Source: CBDULX01 sp965368175 (GTDB taxonomy: Bacteria; Pseudomonadota; Gammaproteobacteria; SZUA-229). Taken from it: a DNA stretch of 20,127 nt. Within the stretch, counting starts at the first letter, position 1. Every line of letters starts with the position of its first letter. The notes beneath the pieces were generated by a model. The model worked only from the letters and a program-made list of their open reading frames with translations. It was not told where the DNA came from and did not search any database. The position numbers were made by a program, and so were the translations under genes. The DNA is taken from positions 1 through 20,127 of the forward strand of contig CBDULX010000028.1 in assembly GCA_965368175.1 (NCBI GenBank), in the 5' to 3' direction. This document shows, in pieces, positions 1-7,703 of this stretch.

Positions 1-135
1 GAGAAAGAAAAATAAACCATAACTGCGTTATCTCCAGCGAAAGCAGGCACACTGTGAAATAAATGCAGTAATTGGCTATTTTAAACAGGCACTATGTATC
101 AATGCTCTATCAGTTGATGAATCTCAGTGCAATCA

Positions 136-1095
136 TTACAACCAGCGCACTCGACGGAACAGATAAAGCATCACAACCGCAATTCCTGACATGATCGACA
201 GCAATATGTAATAACCGTGTTCACTTTTCAGTTCTGGCATATTCTCGAAATTCATACCGTAGACGCCTACCAGTAAGGTAAGGGGTACAAAGATAACAGT
301 GACGATGGTGAGCACTTTCATAATCTGATTTAGTCGGTGGCCATTAATGCTGATGTAGGCCTCAATCAGGTCGGTGATTACATTTTGATATAAGGTTGAT
401 AGACTGTTGAATCGTTCGAGAATGGCATAAATATCATCGAAATCATCATGTTGCTTATTAGCTGTTTTCTCAAGCTGCTGACGTAATGCACCAAATACAT
501 TTACATAGTAGGCAAGAATGCGATGCATTTTACGTAAGCCAGTGTTGTAGCCTATCAGCTCTTTCATCAGGCTATCTGAGGAAGTGTCGAACAGCTCGTC
601 CTCGATGATATCCAGGCGTTGCTCCAGATCCAGTAGTACTTTTCCGTAACGTTGTGCAACTCGTCTGCTCATGGCCGCTACCAGGGACATAGGAGACTCG
701 TTTGCACAACCATTGCTCTCCAGGGTCTGCCAAAGTTTTGCAAGATAGGGAGATTCTCTGGAATGGCGTGTTACCAGAAAACGGTCGCCGGCGAACATGG
801 CCAGTTGCAGGGTGTTGAAATCCAGTGAATCGGATTCTGCATCCAGAGGCTTGAGTAGCAGATAAATATAATCTTTATAAACTTCAAAGCTGGGTGGGTG
901 GCGGCTGCGTTGTGCTTCGCTTATGGCGACTGCATCCAGATCAAACTGTTCGCTAAGAAATTTCCGTTCTTGATCGACAGGTTCTTCAAATAATTCTACC
1001 CAGATCCAGCTGTCTGGTGTGTCTCGCCATTGCTGTAACAACTCCCTGCCGCCAACCTGGGTCGTATTTTCATGGCACAACATAAACTGCATCAT
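136..1095 (-). CDS. CorA-family divalent metal ion (Mg2+-type) transporter
   Basis: Inner-membrane channel-type transporter of the CorA superfamily, which carries Mg2+, Co2+ or, in ZntB-type members, Zn2+ (family knowledge). The 319-residue length is normal. What is seen: a long charged, helical cytoplasmic N-terminal domain (to about residue 255), a first membrane segment at about 257-279 ending in the signature GMN (280-282) inside YGMNFENMPEL, and a second membrane segment at about 296-313 followed by a basic tail RRVRW. The start is set by AAGGAG seven bases upstream of the ATG. It lies 20 bp downstream of the MscS-family gene on the same strand, so the two are probably cotranscribed and both deal with ion or osmotic balance. 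The ion specificity cannot be read from the sequence; the MPEL loop after GMN fits CorA better than ZntB. Confidence 0.93.
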   Translation of the reverse strand: MMQFMLCHENTTQVGGRELLQQWRDTPDSWIWVELFEEPVDQERKFLSEQFDLDAVAISEAQRSRHPPSFEVYKDYIYLLLKPLDAESDSLDFNTLQLAMFAGDRFLVTRHSRESPYLAKLWQTLESNGCANESPMSLVAAMSRRVAQRYGKVLLDLEQRLDIIEDELFDTSSDSLMKELIGYNTGLRKMHRILAYYVNVFGALRQQLEKTANKQHDDFDDIYAILERFNSLSTLYQNVITDLIEAYISINGHRLNQIMKVLTIVTVIFVPLTLLVGVYGMNFENMPELKSEHGYYILLSIMSGIAVVMLYLFRRVRWL

Positions 1096-1115
1096 AATGG
1101 GTCTCCTTAATACGC

Positions 1116-2432
1116 TTAATCGTCAACACGATCGCTGAGTTGTTTAAAGCCACTGCGTAAATGCAGGTCACGTTGCGGGTAAGGAATTTCTATGCCATGT
1201 TCATGGAATCTGTCCCATACACCCAGTAGTACCTCACTTAAGACATTGGATCGTCCATTGGGTGGATCATCGATCCACACTCGCAGTTCCAGGTCGACTG
1301 AGCTGTCACCAAAGCCTTTGAACAGGCATTTTGATTCGGGTTTTTGAAGAATACGCGGTGTTGCATTGGCGGCTTCTACGCAGAGTTTCATGGCCAGGCG
1401 CACATCTGATTTATAGTGAATGCCTATAGGGAGTTTTAGCCGCACCATGTTGTCACTGTATGACCAGTTCTCCACCCGTTCGGTAATTAATACTTCATTG
1501 GGAATGAGGTGTTCAATACCATCACGGGTAATTACCGATACATAGCGGGCACTTAAATGATTAATCCAGCCGAAGGTCTGGCCGACAGATATGACATCGC
1601 CGGGTTTGATGGAGCGATCCAGCAGCAGAATGACTCCACTGACCAGATTGGAAAATATTTTCTGTAAACCAAAACCCAGACCAACACCCAGGGCACCACC
1701 GAATACAGCCAGTGTGGTCAGGTCGATTCCGACTGCGGAAAAAGTGATTAGAAATGCAGCGATAATCAGACCAATATGCAATAGCTTGACACTAAGGACT
1801 CGCATGACCGGTGAGACGTTGTCAGAATTTTCGAGTCGTCGATCTAGAAATGCAGCCAGGACATTGGCCAGCCACAGGGAAAACCATAATGCCAGGCCGG
1901 CCTTGATCACCAGCAGGGGTGACAGACGCACCGAGCCCAGTGTTAGTGATATGCTGTCTAGAAATTCAAATGTAGGTATTAGCCAGTTAAAAATATTTAG
2001 TATGGCCATGGTCCAGGCCACGGTGGCAACGAATCGTGAGGCCGCCTGATTTTTTAACAGTTTCGATGCAATGCGTATCAGCAACCAGGCACTGAGCAGG
2101 CTGGCGACAGGTGTTAGAAGAAGGTGCGATTTATCCAGAAAGATGTAAATCTGAATGGCGATCCATTGCAATATTAACCATACCAGGGTATTGGCAAATT
2201 CGTTCAGGGTAACAATGAGGCGATTAAAACTGGCAATGCGGCCACTGGCAGTACCAAGACGGACAAGTATGCCCTGCAACTGTGGTGTTAAAAACCAGCG
2301 TGCCAGTACAAATACCGCAACGATAACACCAAGCTGTACCCATATTTCCGGGGAAGCCAGCGCCATTTGTAGCTCGATGAACTTATCTACAACGACTGTT
2401 TTTATTTGAGTATAATCGGGCCATCCCGTCAT
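1116..2432 (-). CDS. MscS-family mechanosensitive ion channel
   Basis: Small-conductance mechanosensitive channel family protein, 438 residues, inner membrane; it would release solutes during hypo-osmotic shock (family knowledge). Several hydrophobic segments fill residues 30-240. The pore-lining TM3 is seen as a Gly/Ala-rich stretch, GALGVGLGFGLQ (about 246-257), followed by the family signature FSNLVSGVILLLDRSIKPGD (about 260-279) and the beta-domain region with IPNEVLITERVENWS. The extra N-terminal membrane helices make it longer than E. coli MscS and closer to YbdG/YnaI-like or MscM-like members. I chose the ATG at 2432 because AAAGGA lies six bases upstream; the longer frame opens with a TTG at 2447 that overlaps this ribosome binding site. 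It is the first gene of a minus-strand pair with the CorA-type transporter. Confidence 0.93.
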   Translation of the reverse strand: MTGWPDYTQIKTVVVDKFIELQMALASPEIWVQLGVIVAVFVLARWFLTPQLQGILVRLGTASGRIASFNRLIVTLNEFANTLVWLILQWIAIQIYIFLDKSHLLLTPVASLLSAWLLIRIASKLLKNQAASRFVATVAWTMAILNIFNWLIPTFEFLDSISLTLGSVRLSPLLVIKAGLALWFSLWLANVLAAFLDRRLENSDNVSPVMRVLSVKLLHIGLIIAAFLITFSAVGIDLTTLAVFGGALGVGLGFGLQKIFSNLVSGVILLLDRSIKPGDVISVGQTFGWINHLSARYVSVITRDGIEHLIPNEVLITERVENWSYSDNMVRLKLPIGIHYKSDVRLAMKLCVEAANATPRILQKPESKCLFKGFGDSSVDLELRVWIDDPPNGRSNVLSEVLLGVWDRFHEHGIEIPYPQRDLHLRSGFKQLSDRVDD

Positions 2433-2481
2433 AAACAATCCTTTCAAGACTATTCATTTAGTGTTTTAATTATGGGTTACT

Positions 2482-2509
2482 TTGACAACATATGCTACAA
2501 CAATAATAT
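2482..2509 (+). promoter_or_regulatory. Near-consensus sigma70 promoter
   Basis: A perfect -35 box TTGACA (2482-2487), a 16-bp spacer and a -10 box TAATAT (2504-2509) point into the antiporter remnant and the PsiE/CDF genes. It lies between divergent transcription units. Because the first gene it serves is broken, the promoter now probably drives mainly PsiE and the CDF transporter. Called by eye from box match and spacing only. Confidence 0.65.
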
Positions 2510-2521
2510 AGAGGTCGTCTA

Positions 2522-2949
2522 ATGCACGGAGGTGATATTTTCGGTTCTGTTGAGTTTCAGATGAGTCTACTGCTTATTCTAGCCCTGTCTGGTTATGTGC
2601 TGGCTTCTTTTATCTCACAGCCTGTCGTGGTCGGCAAAATTCGTTCACTCTCGATTTATTATATTTCCTGATTGCGTTTAGTATTGTGGCTATTTTAACA
2701 AAACTGGCCGGTTGTGGGCTACCCGCGAAACTAACCGGTATGTCGACCAGAGATTCTATTATTGTTGGTCTGGGCATGTCACCCAGAGATGAAGTGGCTA
2801 TGATTGTTGCCTTGCTCGCATTACAGCAACATATAATTGAACAACACAGCTTTGTTGTCATTATACTGATGAGCCTGGTTACCACACTGATTGTGCCGAT
2901 ACTGTTACGACAGTTAATGAAAACATCGACAACATCTAAAGTAGAGTAG
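2522..2949 (+). pseudogene. Decayed Kef/CPA2-type cation:proton antiporter (internal deletion and frameshift)
   Basis: The frame from 2522 begins MHGGDIF and continues through SLLLILALSGYVLASFISQPVVVGKI, the usual first helix and QPVVVG motif of Kef/CPA2 antiporters. It ends at a TGA (2669-2671) after 49 residues. Another frame, readable from about 2650, carries LDLLYFLIAFSIVAILTK and then AKLTGMSTRDSIIVGLGMSPRDEVAMIV, which belongs about 250 residues further on in intact proteins. The middle of the gene is therefore missing and the two ends are joined out of frame near 2641-2653. The long cytoplasmic C-terminal part is also absent. A short open frame (2686-2949) could still be translated, but it lacks most of the transport core. 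The remnant keeps a strong upstream promoter and ends five bases before the PsiE gene. Confidence 0.82.
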
Positions 2950-2953
2950 AAAC

Positions 2954-3406
2954 ATGTTGCTTTCAAAATATGACTGGAAAAATCCCGAATGGCTGTTTAA
3001 TAAGGTTACCGGCTATATATTCGGTATTATATTATTATTTACTACTTTAGCACTGATGATTGGTGCCTTTCGACTGTTCTATGGATTGTATGATTTAATC
3101 AATAAGTCCGGTGTTACTGGAAACTATCTGTATATATTTTCCGATGTACTTACCCTGGTCATATTGCTGGAATTATCCCGTTCACTTTTCCAGTATTTTA
3201 TGGAGCATACTATCAGGCTGCCGGTTATTCTGGATGCCGGCATTGTGTTTGTGCTGCGTGATATTATGATTGGCCTGTATGAGCACAAACTGAAAACCGA
3301 TGATATTTATGCCTACAGTATATTGCTACTGGTACTGGGTATTATTCGTATCGGATTTAGTTTTTACTATTCTAAAAAAGATGATAGCGCTGAACACGGG
3401 AAATAA
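2954..3406 (+). CDS. PsiE-family membrane protein (phosphate-starvation-inducible type)
   Basis: A 150-residue integral membrane protein with about four hydrophobic helices (roughly 17-42, 53-75, 84-103 and 116-136). The core DVLTLVILLELSRSLFQYFMEH and the following IRLPVILDAGIVFVLRDIMIGL match the PsiE family, in which the E. coli member is induced by phosphate starvation and has no established biochemical role. It follows the antiporter remnant by four bases and precedes the CDF transporter gene by six bases, so PsiE and CDF are almost certainly cotranscribed. No pho-box was recognised upstream, so phosphate control is not supported here. The ribosome binding site is weak (AGAG about 7 bases upstream). 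The family call is firm and the function is unknown. Confidence 0.85.
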   Translation: MLLSKYDWKNPEWLFNKVTGYIFGIILLFTTLALMIGAFRLFYGLYDLINKSGVTGNYLYIFSDVLTLVILLELSRSLFQYFMEHTIRLPVILDAGIVFVLRDIMIGLYEHKLKTDDIYAYSILLLVLGIIRIGFSFYYSKKDDSAEHGK

Positions 3407-3412
3407 TTAGTT

Positions 3413-4339
3413 ATGTCCACCGGATCAAAAAAAGTCATTTTTGCCGCACTTATAGGCAATGCTCTAATCTCAGTAACAAAATTTATTGCTGCAGCAATAA
3501 CTGGCAGCTCGGCAATGCTGTCGGAAGGTATTCATTCTCTGGTGGATACCGGTAATCAGATCTTGTTACTCTATGGCCTTAAACGAGCGGCCAAACCCGC
3601 CGATGAAAACTTCCCGTTTGGTCATGGCAAAGAAATTTACTTCTGGAGTTTTGTTGTGGCCATCCTGATATTTGCACTGGGTGGCGGAATATCTATATAT
3701 GAAGGTATACAGCACTTATTTCATCCTGTAGAGCTAAAAAGCCCGGTGATTAACTACATAGTACTGAGTTTGGCTATGATTTTTGAAGGTGTCGCCTGGT
3801 TTTACGCTCTGCGTGAATTTAGTCGTACAAAAGGCAAATGGGGTTATATCGAAGCCATACGGCGTACCAAAGACCCTTCAGTATTCGTTGTTCTGTTCGA
3901 AGACTCTGCCGCCATGCTGGGTTTACTGGTGGCTTTTGTGGGTATTGCACTCACTCAGTACACAGGTATCCTGTACTTTGATGGTGCCGCGTCAATTATG
4001 ATTGGCCTGATCCTGCTAGGTACTGCGGTCTGGCTGGCTTATGAAACTAAAGGATTGCTGATTGGTGAAAGTGCCAATCGTCATGTCGTCAAAGGTATCA
4101 GAGCCATTTTACAGGCCAGTCCGGTTATTGAGCAGGTAAACGAAGTATTAACCATGCACATGGGCCCTGACTTCATCCTGGCAAATCTGAGTGTTGATTT
4201 TAAAAAAAGCCTGACCACTGGTCAGATTGAAAGCACCATTTCTGAACTCGATCGGGCAATCAAGGAACAATATCCTCTGATAAAACGAATATTCATTGAA
4301 GCAGAAAAAATCAAACCACCTGTTACTGCAGCCTCATGA
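3413..4339 (+). CDS. Cation diffusion facilitator (CDF) transporter, SLC30A9-like
   Basis: Inner-membrane metal cation:proton antiporter of the CDF family, 308 residues. Seen: TM2 metal-site motif HSLVD (H41, D45), the loop motif FPFGHGKEIYFW (67-78), six hydrophobic segments, and a C-terminal cytoplasmic domain of about 90 residues (MHMGPDFILANLSVDF). In TM5 the usual second HxxxD pair is replaced by LFEDSAAMLG (E163, D164) and later YFDGAAS. That arrangement is typical of the SLC30A9-like branch rather than YiiP/ZitB (family knowledge), so the classical tetrahedral Zn site is not complete. It is the last gene of the PsiE-CDF unit. The substrate cannot be assigned from sequence; Zn2+, Fe2+ or Mn2+ are the usual candidates. 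Confidence 0.9.
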   Translation: MSTGSKKVIFAALIGNALISVTKFIAAAITGSSAMLSEGIHSLVDTGNQILLLYGLKRAAKPADENFPFGHGKEIYFWSFVVAILIFALGGGISIYEGIQHLFHPVELKSPVINYIVLSLAMIFEGVAWFYALREFSRTKGKWGYIEAIRRTKDPSVFVVLFEDSAAMLGLLVAFVGIALTQYTGILYFDGAASIMIGLILLGTAVWLAYETKGLLIGESANRHVVKGIRAILQASPVIEQVNEVLTMHMGPDFILANLSVDFKKSLTTGQIESTISELDRAIKEQYPLIKRIFIEAEKIKPPVTAAS

Positions 4340-4437
4340 ATTGAATACAGAAGCAACAGCATTATTATTTGTGAATGTTTTCTATAAAAGGAAAAATAAA
4401 TAGACCAAACTTTTTTCTGCTGATGAAGGAGAGCATA

Positions 4438-4668
4438 ATGGAATCACCAAACCATAGTCTTAATTCATTATTTATACAATTAGGCCTGGATAATAGCGAC
4501 GAAGCTATAGACTTGTTCATCAGTAAACATAATTCTCTGGCTCACAATGTTCTGCTTCATGAAGCCGATTTCTGGAATCCGTCGCAGGCGGCTTTTCTCA
4601 AACAGGCGGTTGATGAAGACGCAGACTGGGCGATTGTTGTCGATCAACTGGATTCAATGCTGAGATAG
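4438..4668 (+). CDS. DUF2789 family small protein
   Basis: A 76-residue acidic soluble protein beginning MESPNHSLNSLFIQLGLDN and ending DADWAIVVDQLDSMLR. The opening Pro-Asn-His, the central phrase FWNPSQAAFLKQA and the final DADWA...QLD pattern match DUF2789, a family of small proteobacterial proteins of unknown function. I chose the ATG at 4438 because GAAGGAGAG lies just upstream and because family members begin here; an in-frame ATG at 4375 would add 21 residues without similarity. It follows the CDF gene by about 100 bp and no terminator is obvious in between, so readthrough from that unit is possible. No catalytic residues or domains are recognisable. Confidence 0.85.
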   Translation: MESPNHSLNSLFIQLGLDNSDEAIDLFISKHNSLAHNVLLHEADFWNPSQAAFLKQAVDEDADWAIVVDQLDSMLR

Positions 4669-5008
4669 TAGGCTAAGGAATGATTTTAGCAGAACATAGA
4701 ATAATCTATCCTGGCTCAAAAGCATACCGGGATGACGAATAGCTCTGTTAAAGTTTTTTGAGTGCACCTTTAAGTGAGTGGTTTCCGAGACAAATTGCAG
4801 AAATTGGGTCCTGGCAAAGTTTCCAGGAAAGAGGGCATAGCGACTTAAGTGCGATTAGACTTCAGCTATATTCCAGGTTGTAGATTTTAATTGCCAAACG
4901 CCTGAAACAGTGATATTTAACTAAATTTTCACCCCAATGGTTGGGGTGCCCAGACCGTCAGTTCTTGATGTGGCAAGCATCGTTCCAACTTTTCTGGACT
5001 GACCGTAT
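4669..5008. other. Gene-free stretch with hairpins and a possible decayed element
   Basis: No convincing reading frame. Two perfect hairpins are present: TCCTGG/CCAGGA (4809-4814 with 4823-4828) and CACCCCAA/TTGGGGTG with a three-base loop (4930-4937 with 4941-4948). Neither is followed by a T tract. Around the first one, GCACCTTTAAGTG (4764-4776) and CGACTTAAGTGC (4841-4852) are imperfect inverted copies of each other. They might be the ends of a roughly 90-bp degraded repeat. No promoter for the downstream peptidase is clear. Confidence 0.4.
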
Positions 5009-6139
5009 ATGAAGACAACAACCTTGAACTCAACTCGTGCATATATAGCCGACAGTGGCGTTACTAATGATTTGAACCTGCCTGATGCATATCTGGATTT
5101 ATTGTCCTCTTTAATCCGCAGTCCCAGTGTTGCAGGTGCTGAACATTCGTTTTTTCGTATACTGCAACGTGAGCTGGAGGAGCGAGGTGCTAAAGTAAAC
5201 TGGTATGAAGGCTTGCTGGTAGCACAGGGCAATCAACCCGATAGTGTCATGTTTTCAGCTCATATTGATCGCCATGGTCTCATGTGTACTGGCCCCAATG
5301 AGTTCCAGTATGCGGCCTTTGTTGCAGGTGCCCGCTCAGATCTGTTAGGCAACTCGGTCGATGAGCAGTTGATGAAAAAAATTGTTGATCGCTTTGCATC
5401 TGAATCTGTATATGCCTATGAGCCCTGGTCCGGGACTTATCGTGGTCGTGGCATTATTGATCGAGCCTACATATGTGAATACCGAAACAACCTGATATTT
5501 GAGCTGAATGGAATGGAACATCTTGTCGCCGGTACGCCGGTTGCTTTTTCCGATAAGCTGAGGGTCTCAGATGAAGCCCTGGTTGGGCAACTGGACAATG
5601 TTCTCACGGCTGCTGTGCTGGTGTTTCTTTTTGAGCTGGGATTTCAGGGCACGGCGTTCTTTACAGCACAGGAAGAGGCTGGAAAAAGCTGGCGCTACTT
5701 ACTGGAATGGTTTCGTCGCTTTGGTGGTTCAACTAATCAGCTGATTGTAGTGGATACCAGCCCTTATCCAAATCTTGAAGCTGCCAAACAGCAAAACCTG
5801 GTATTGCGTAACAAGGACGCCAATGCGGCTTTTAATATGAAGCTTACGGAAAAGCTGGTGTCACTGTGTCAGCAGCATGGCATCAGTTTTCAGTTTAAAG
5901 ACCAGTATGTCGAAACGATGAATGCCGAGTTAATTGCCAGAGGGGAAAGCCCTGGTTCACTTGGATCAACAGAAATGGGTCGTATCATTTCTGCATCTAA
6001 TGGTCTTGTTGATGGCACCACATTGCAGATACCAACCTCGGGTTATCACACCCTTTCAGAGTCAGCACCGCTGGCTTCTGTTGGTGCTTTTATTCAAGTC
6101 TTGTCGGTACTTTCAGGTTTGAAGGGTAGTAAGAAATAA
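5009..6139 (+). CDS. M42-like metallo-aminopeptidase (MH clan)
   Basis: Predicted cytoplasmic co-catalytic two-metal aminopeptidase or amidohydrolase of the M42 (glutamyl aminopeptidase/endoglucanase-like) type, 376 residues. The metal and catalytic positions are all visible in order: SAHIDRHG (H85, D87), the domain-linking GTPVAFSD (175-182), bridging aspartate QLDN (D196), catalytic pair TAQEE (E222/E223), VDTSPYP (D249) and the last metal histidine in SGYHTLSE (H347). Residues 100-180 form the small inserted domain of this family. No signal peptide is seen. The ATG at 5009 has no good ribosome binding site, and the nearest alternatives are no better. It is followed by a strong intrinsic terminator, so it is a single-gene unit. 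It lies at the edge of the ligase/peptidase neighbourhood and could trim amide-linked residues; its substrate is not known. Confidence 0.85.
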   Translation: MKTTTLNSTRAYIADSGVTNDLNLPDAYLDLLSSLIRSPSVAGAEHSFFRILQRELEERGAKVNWYEGLLVAQGNQPDSVMFSAHIDRHGLMCTGPNEFQYAAFVAGARSDLLGNSVDEQLMKKIVDRFASESVYAYEPWSGTYRGRGIIDRAYICEYRNNLIFELNGMEHLVAGTPVAFSDKLRVSDEALVGQLDNVLTAAVLVFLFELGFQGTAFFTAQEEAGKSWRYLLEWFRRFGGSTNQLIVVDTSPYPNLEAAKQQNLVLRNKDANAAFNMKLTEKLVSLCQQHGISFQFKDQYVETMNAELIARGESPGSLGSTEMGRIISASNGLVDGTTLQIPTSGYHTLSESAPLASVGAFIQVLSVLSGLKGSKK

Positions 6140-6156
6140 ACCGGCAGGCACAGGCA

Positions 6157-6192
6157 AGGGCAATCCCTTAAAAGGATTGCCCTGAGTTTTTA
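6157..6192 (+). terminator. Intrinsic terminator after the M42-like peptidase gene
   Basis: A perfect 10-bp stem AGGGCAATCC/GGATTGCCCT (6157-6166 with 6174-6183) with a seven-base loop is followed by GAGTTTTTATT. It ends plus-strand transcription 18 bases after the stop codon and separates that gene from the convergent small gene at 6190-6423. Confidence 0.92.
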
Positions 6193-6423
6193 TTGTTGAT
6201 CACCCAATTCCTGTGGTGTGGCTTCGGGGTATAAGTGTCTATCGATGCATTCTTGAAGGTATATGTCTGGATTTTCGGAGCTTTCAGCTTCCTTTTCACA
6301 AGTGCTAACAGCATCATCTGAGTAGCCGTCATTCATATTTTCCTGTTCTTCCGCATAACAGGCTCCACTTATAGTTAGCATAGCTGCAATTATAAAAGTG
6401 TGAAAATTAAAACTAATTTTCAT
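6190..6423 (-). CDS. Small exported hypothetical protein
   Basis: A 77-residue protein with a clear Sec signal peptide: positively charged start MKISFNFH, hydrophobic core FIIAAMLTISGA, and a likely cleavage after CYA (about residue 24). The mature part is only about 53 residues and strongly acidic (EEQENMNDGYSDDA). It has two cysteines, in STCEKEAES and LQECIDRHL, which could form one disulfide in the periplasm. The spacing C-x(about 20)-C with ECID recalls other small periplasmic proteins of unknown function in gammaproteobacteria, but I do not recognise the family. AGGAG lies eight bases upstream of the ATG, which supports real translation. It converges on the M42-like gene and shares the hairpin region at its 3' end. 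Confidence 0.75.
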   Translation of the reverse strand: MKISFNFHTFIIAAMLTISGACYAEEQENMNDGYSDDAVSTCEKEAESSENPDIYLQECIDRHLYPEATPQELGDQQ

Positions 6424-6560
6424 TAAGATTGCTCCTAAATTAGGTCGTAAAGGTTATCGAGATCGCCGCTATCTTTTAGTGGTAATCAGTTTGTGGGTAA
6501 AGTGAAAAAAACAAATTGATACGATCAATAATTTAGATTGATAGTCCCGATTAAAAATTA

Positions 6561-6626
6561 AGGAGCCTCTGATGTGTTGTCATTTCGACTCGACGGATGA
6601 CAATTTTGATTTAATCAGAGGTTCCT
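6561..6626. repeat. Short inverted-repeat element A (MITE-like, 66 bp)
   Basis: The ends AGGAGCCTCTGAT (6561-6573) and ATCAGAGGTTCCT (6614-6626) are 13-bp terminal inverted repeats with one mismatch. Inside, TTGTCAT (6577-6583) and ATGACAA (6597-6603) form a second perfect stem, so the whole unit can fold as a stepped hairpin or cruciform. There is no coding capacity. The right end TGATTTAATCAGAGGTTCC is shared with element B (7588-7703), and the terminus recurs at 9336 and 20030. No clear target duplication is visible. Confidence 0.75.
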
Positions 6627-6710
6627 GGGTGCTTTTTCATCAGATATGCAGCTGCAGACGCACAAAAATGGCTACAAAATAACTACAGCCTTCAGATCTT
6701 TAGCAGATGA

Positions 6711-7508
6711 CTACTGGAGCAGGTTCTGGATCTCCTGAGCACCAAACATTACTATTTCAATGGCTATCAGAATAATGATGATCCATTCCAGAAAAGCCGA
6801 ATGCTGGTGTTTCTGCTCGTCAGCCAGCATGCCAAAAAGTTCATGGATCGTTTCCAGCTTTTTAGATAATAGATCCACCCGTTGGTGTATCTCAAGATAG
6901 CGCGCTGCAATATTATAGGTTGATTCATACTCTGGATATTCCCAGAAGAATTCCGGCGTATCGAGCAGGCCATAGTGGAGAATGATGTCACTTTTGGTGC
7001 TGAATAATCGACCTCGAATTCTGGCAATTTCCCGTCGACTGAGGTCTATCTTGCCCGTGGTGGCCAATGCTTCTGGCAGGTGGGAGTAATTTTGTATCGT
7101 GCACTGTGCCTGCAATTCATATTCAATCAGTTTTAATGACTGAGCAAGTGCATGACTCGCCGCCAGCCGTGTCAGTGGATTATCATCCGCCAGACTGATG
7201 GTATCTCTATTAATGCGAAACTCTTCACCCTCGGTAGTAAATCGAAAGTGTTCCTGTCTATTACTTTCTACTTGAGTGTCATCAAACTGAAGTCGATTGA
7301 AAAGGGCCTGTCGTTCACCTTCATCAACACCCCAGAACACCACGATGCCATAGTCAAATACCCACAGTTCTCCACTGGGTAAACTGATGTGCACTGCGTC
7401 CCGATAACGAACGCCGCGCTCATTGTTGATTAAATCCTGTTCCTCGGGTGAAGTTAAAAAAATGTCACCCAGATTTATGGCCGAAACACGATCATTGCTA
7501 AAAACCAT
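6711..7508 (-). CDS. RMD1/DUF155 (YagE) family protein
   Basis: A 265-residue protein of the RMD1/DUF155 family, known from yeast Rmd1/Rmd8 and widespread in bacteria without an established biochemical function. Seen: the N-terminal beta-rich part with LWVFDYGIVVFWGVDEGERQAL (about 48-69), the central helical part LAASHALAQSLKLIEYE (about 116-132), the conserved IARIRGRLFSTKSDI...LDTPEFFWEYPEYE (about 162-195), a coiled-coil-like stretch IHQRVDLLSKKLETIHELFGML, and a single C-terminal membrane helix LEWIIIILIAIEIVMFG (about 243-259) anchoring it in the membrane. The order matches the family and the length is usual. It lies downstream of the RimK-like gene on the same strand, separated from it by repeat element B, so cotranscription is possible but not certain. 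Confidence 0.87.
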   Translation of the reverse strand: MVFSNDRVSAINLGDIFLTSPEEQDLINNERGVRYRDAVHISLPSGELWVFDYGIVVFWGVDEGERQALFNRLQFDDTQVESNRQEHFRFTTEGEEFRINRDTISLADDNPLTRLAASHALAQSLKLIEYELQAQCTIQNYSHLPEALATTGKIDLSRREIARIRGRLFSTKSDIILHYGLLDTPEFFWEYPEYESTYNIAARYLEIHQRVDLLSKKLETIHELFGMLADEQKHQHSAFLEWIIIILIAIEIVMFGAQEIQNLLQ

Positions 7509-7587
7509 ATTTATATAATCCTATAAGCACATCAATACGCTAGCGAACAACTGATGAAGTCTGATTGTAAGGTTGTGATGAGTGTAT

Positions 7588-7703
7588 AGGGACCTCTGAT
7601 TGTTCACGAAGTGAGGCAGTAGTATGCTAGTGCAATCAACTTCGGGAAAAGCTGGGCTCTTTTCTCCAGTATAAAACAATCATGATTTAATAAGAGGTTC
7701 CCT
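7588..7703. repeat. Short inverted-repeat element B (MITE-like, about 116 bp)
   Basis: The left end AGGGACCTCTGATT (7588-7601) and the right end ATAAGAGGTTCCCT (7690-7703) are imperfect terminal inverted repeats of the same family as element A. The interior differs from element A except for TGATTTAAT next to the right end. The right tip overlaps the RimK-like stop codon (7702-7704), so the element provides two bases of the TAG. It has no coding capacity and fills the gap between the RimK-like and RMD1 genes. Confidence 0.7.

Noticed and set aside
1591..2049. Open frame of 152 codons on the plus strand
   Set aside because: It is antisense to the MscS-family gene, is rich in Arg/Thr/Ser as expected for a shadow frame, and has no family similarity or ribosome binding site.
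2610..2966. Minus-strand frame of 118 codons
   Set aside because: It lies opposite the antiporter remnant, whose plus-strand translation is clearly recognisable.
4930..4948. CACCCCAA/TTGGGGTG hairpin as a terminator
   Set aside because: It has no T tract on either strand and lies just before, not after, a gene in the plus direction.
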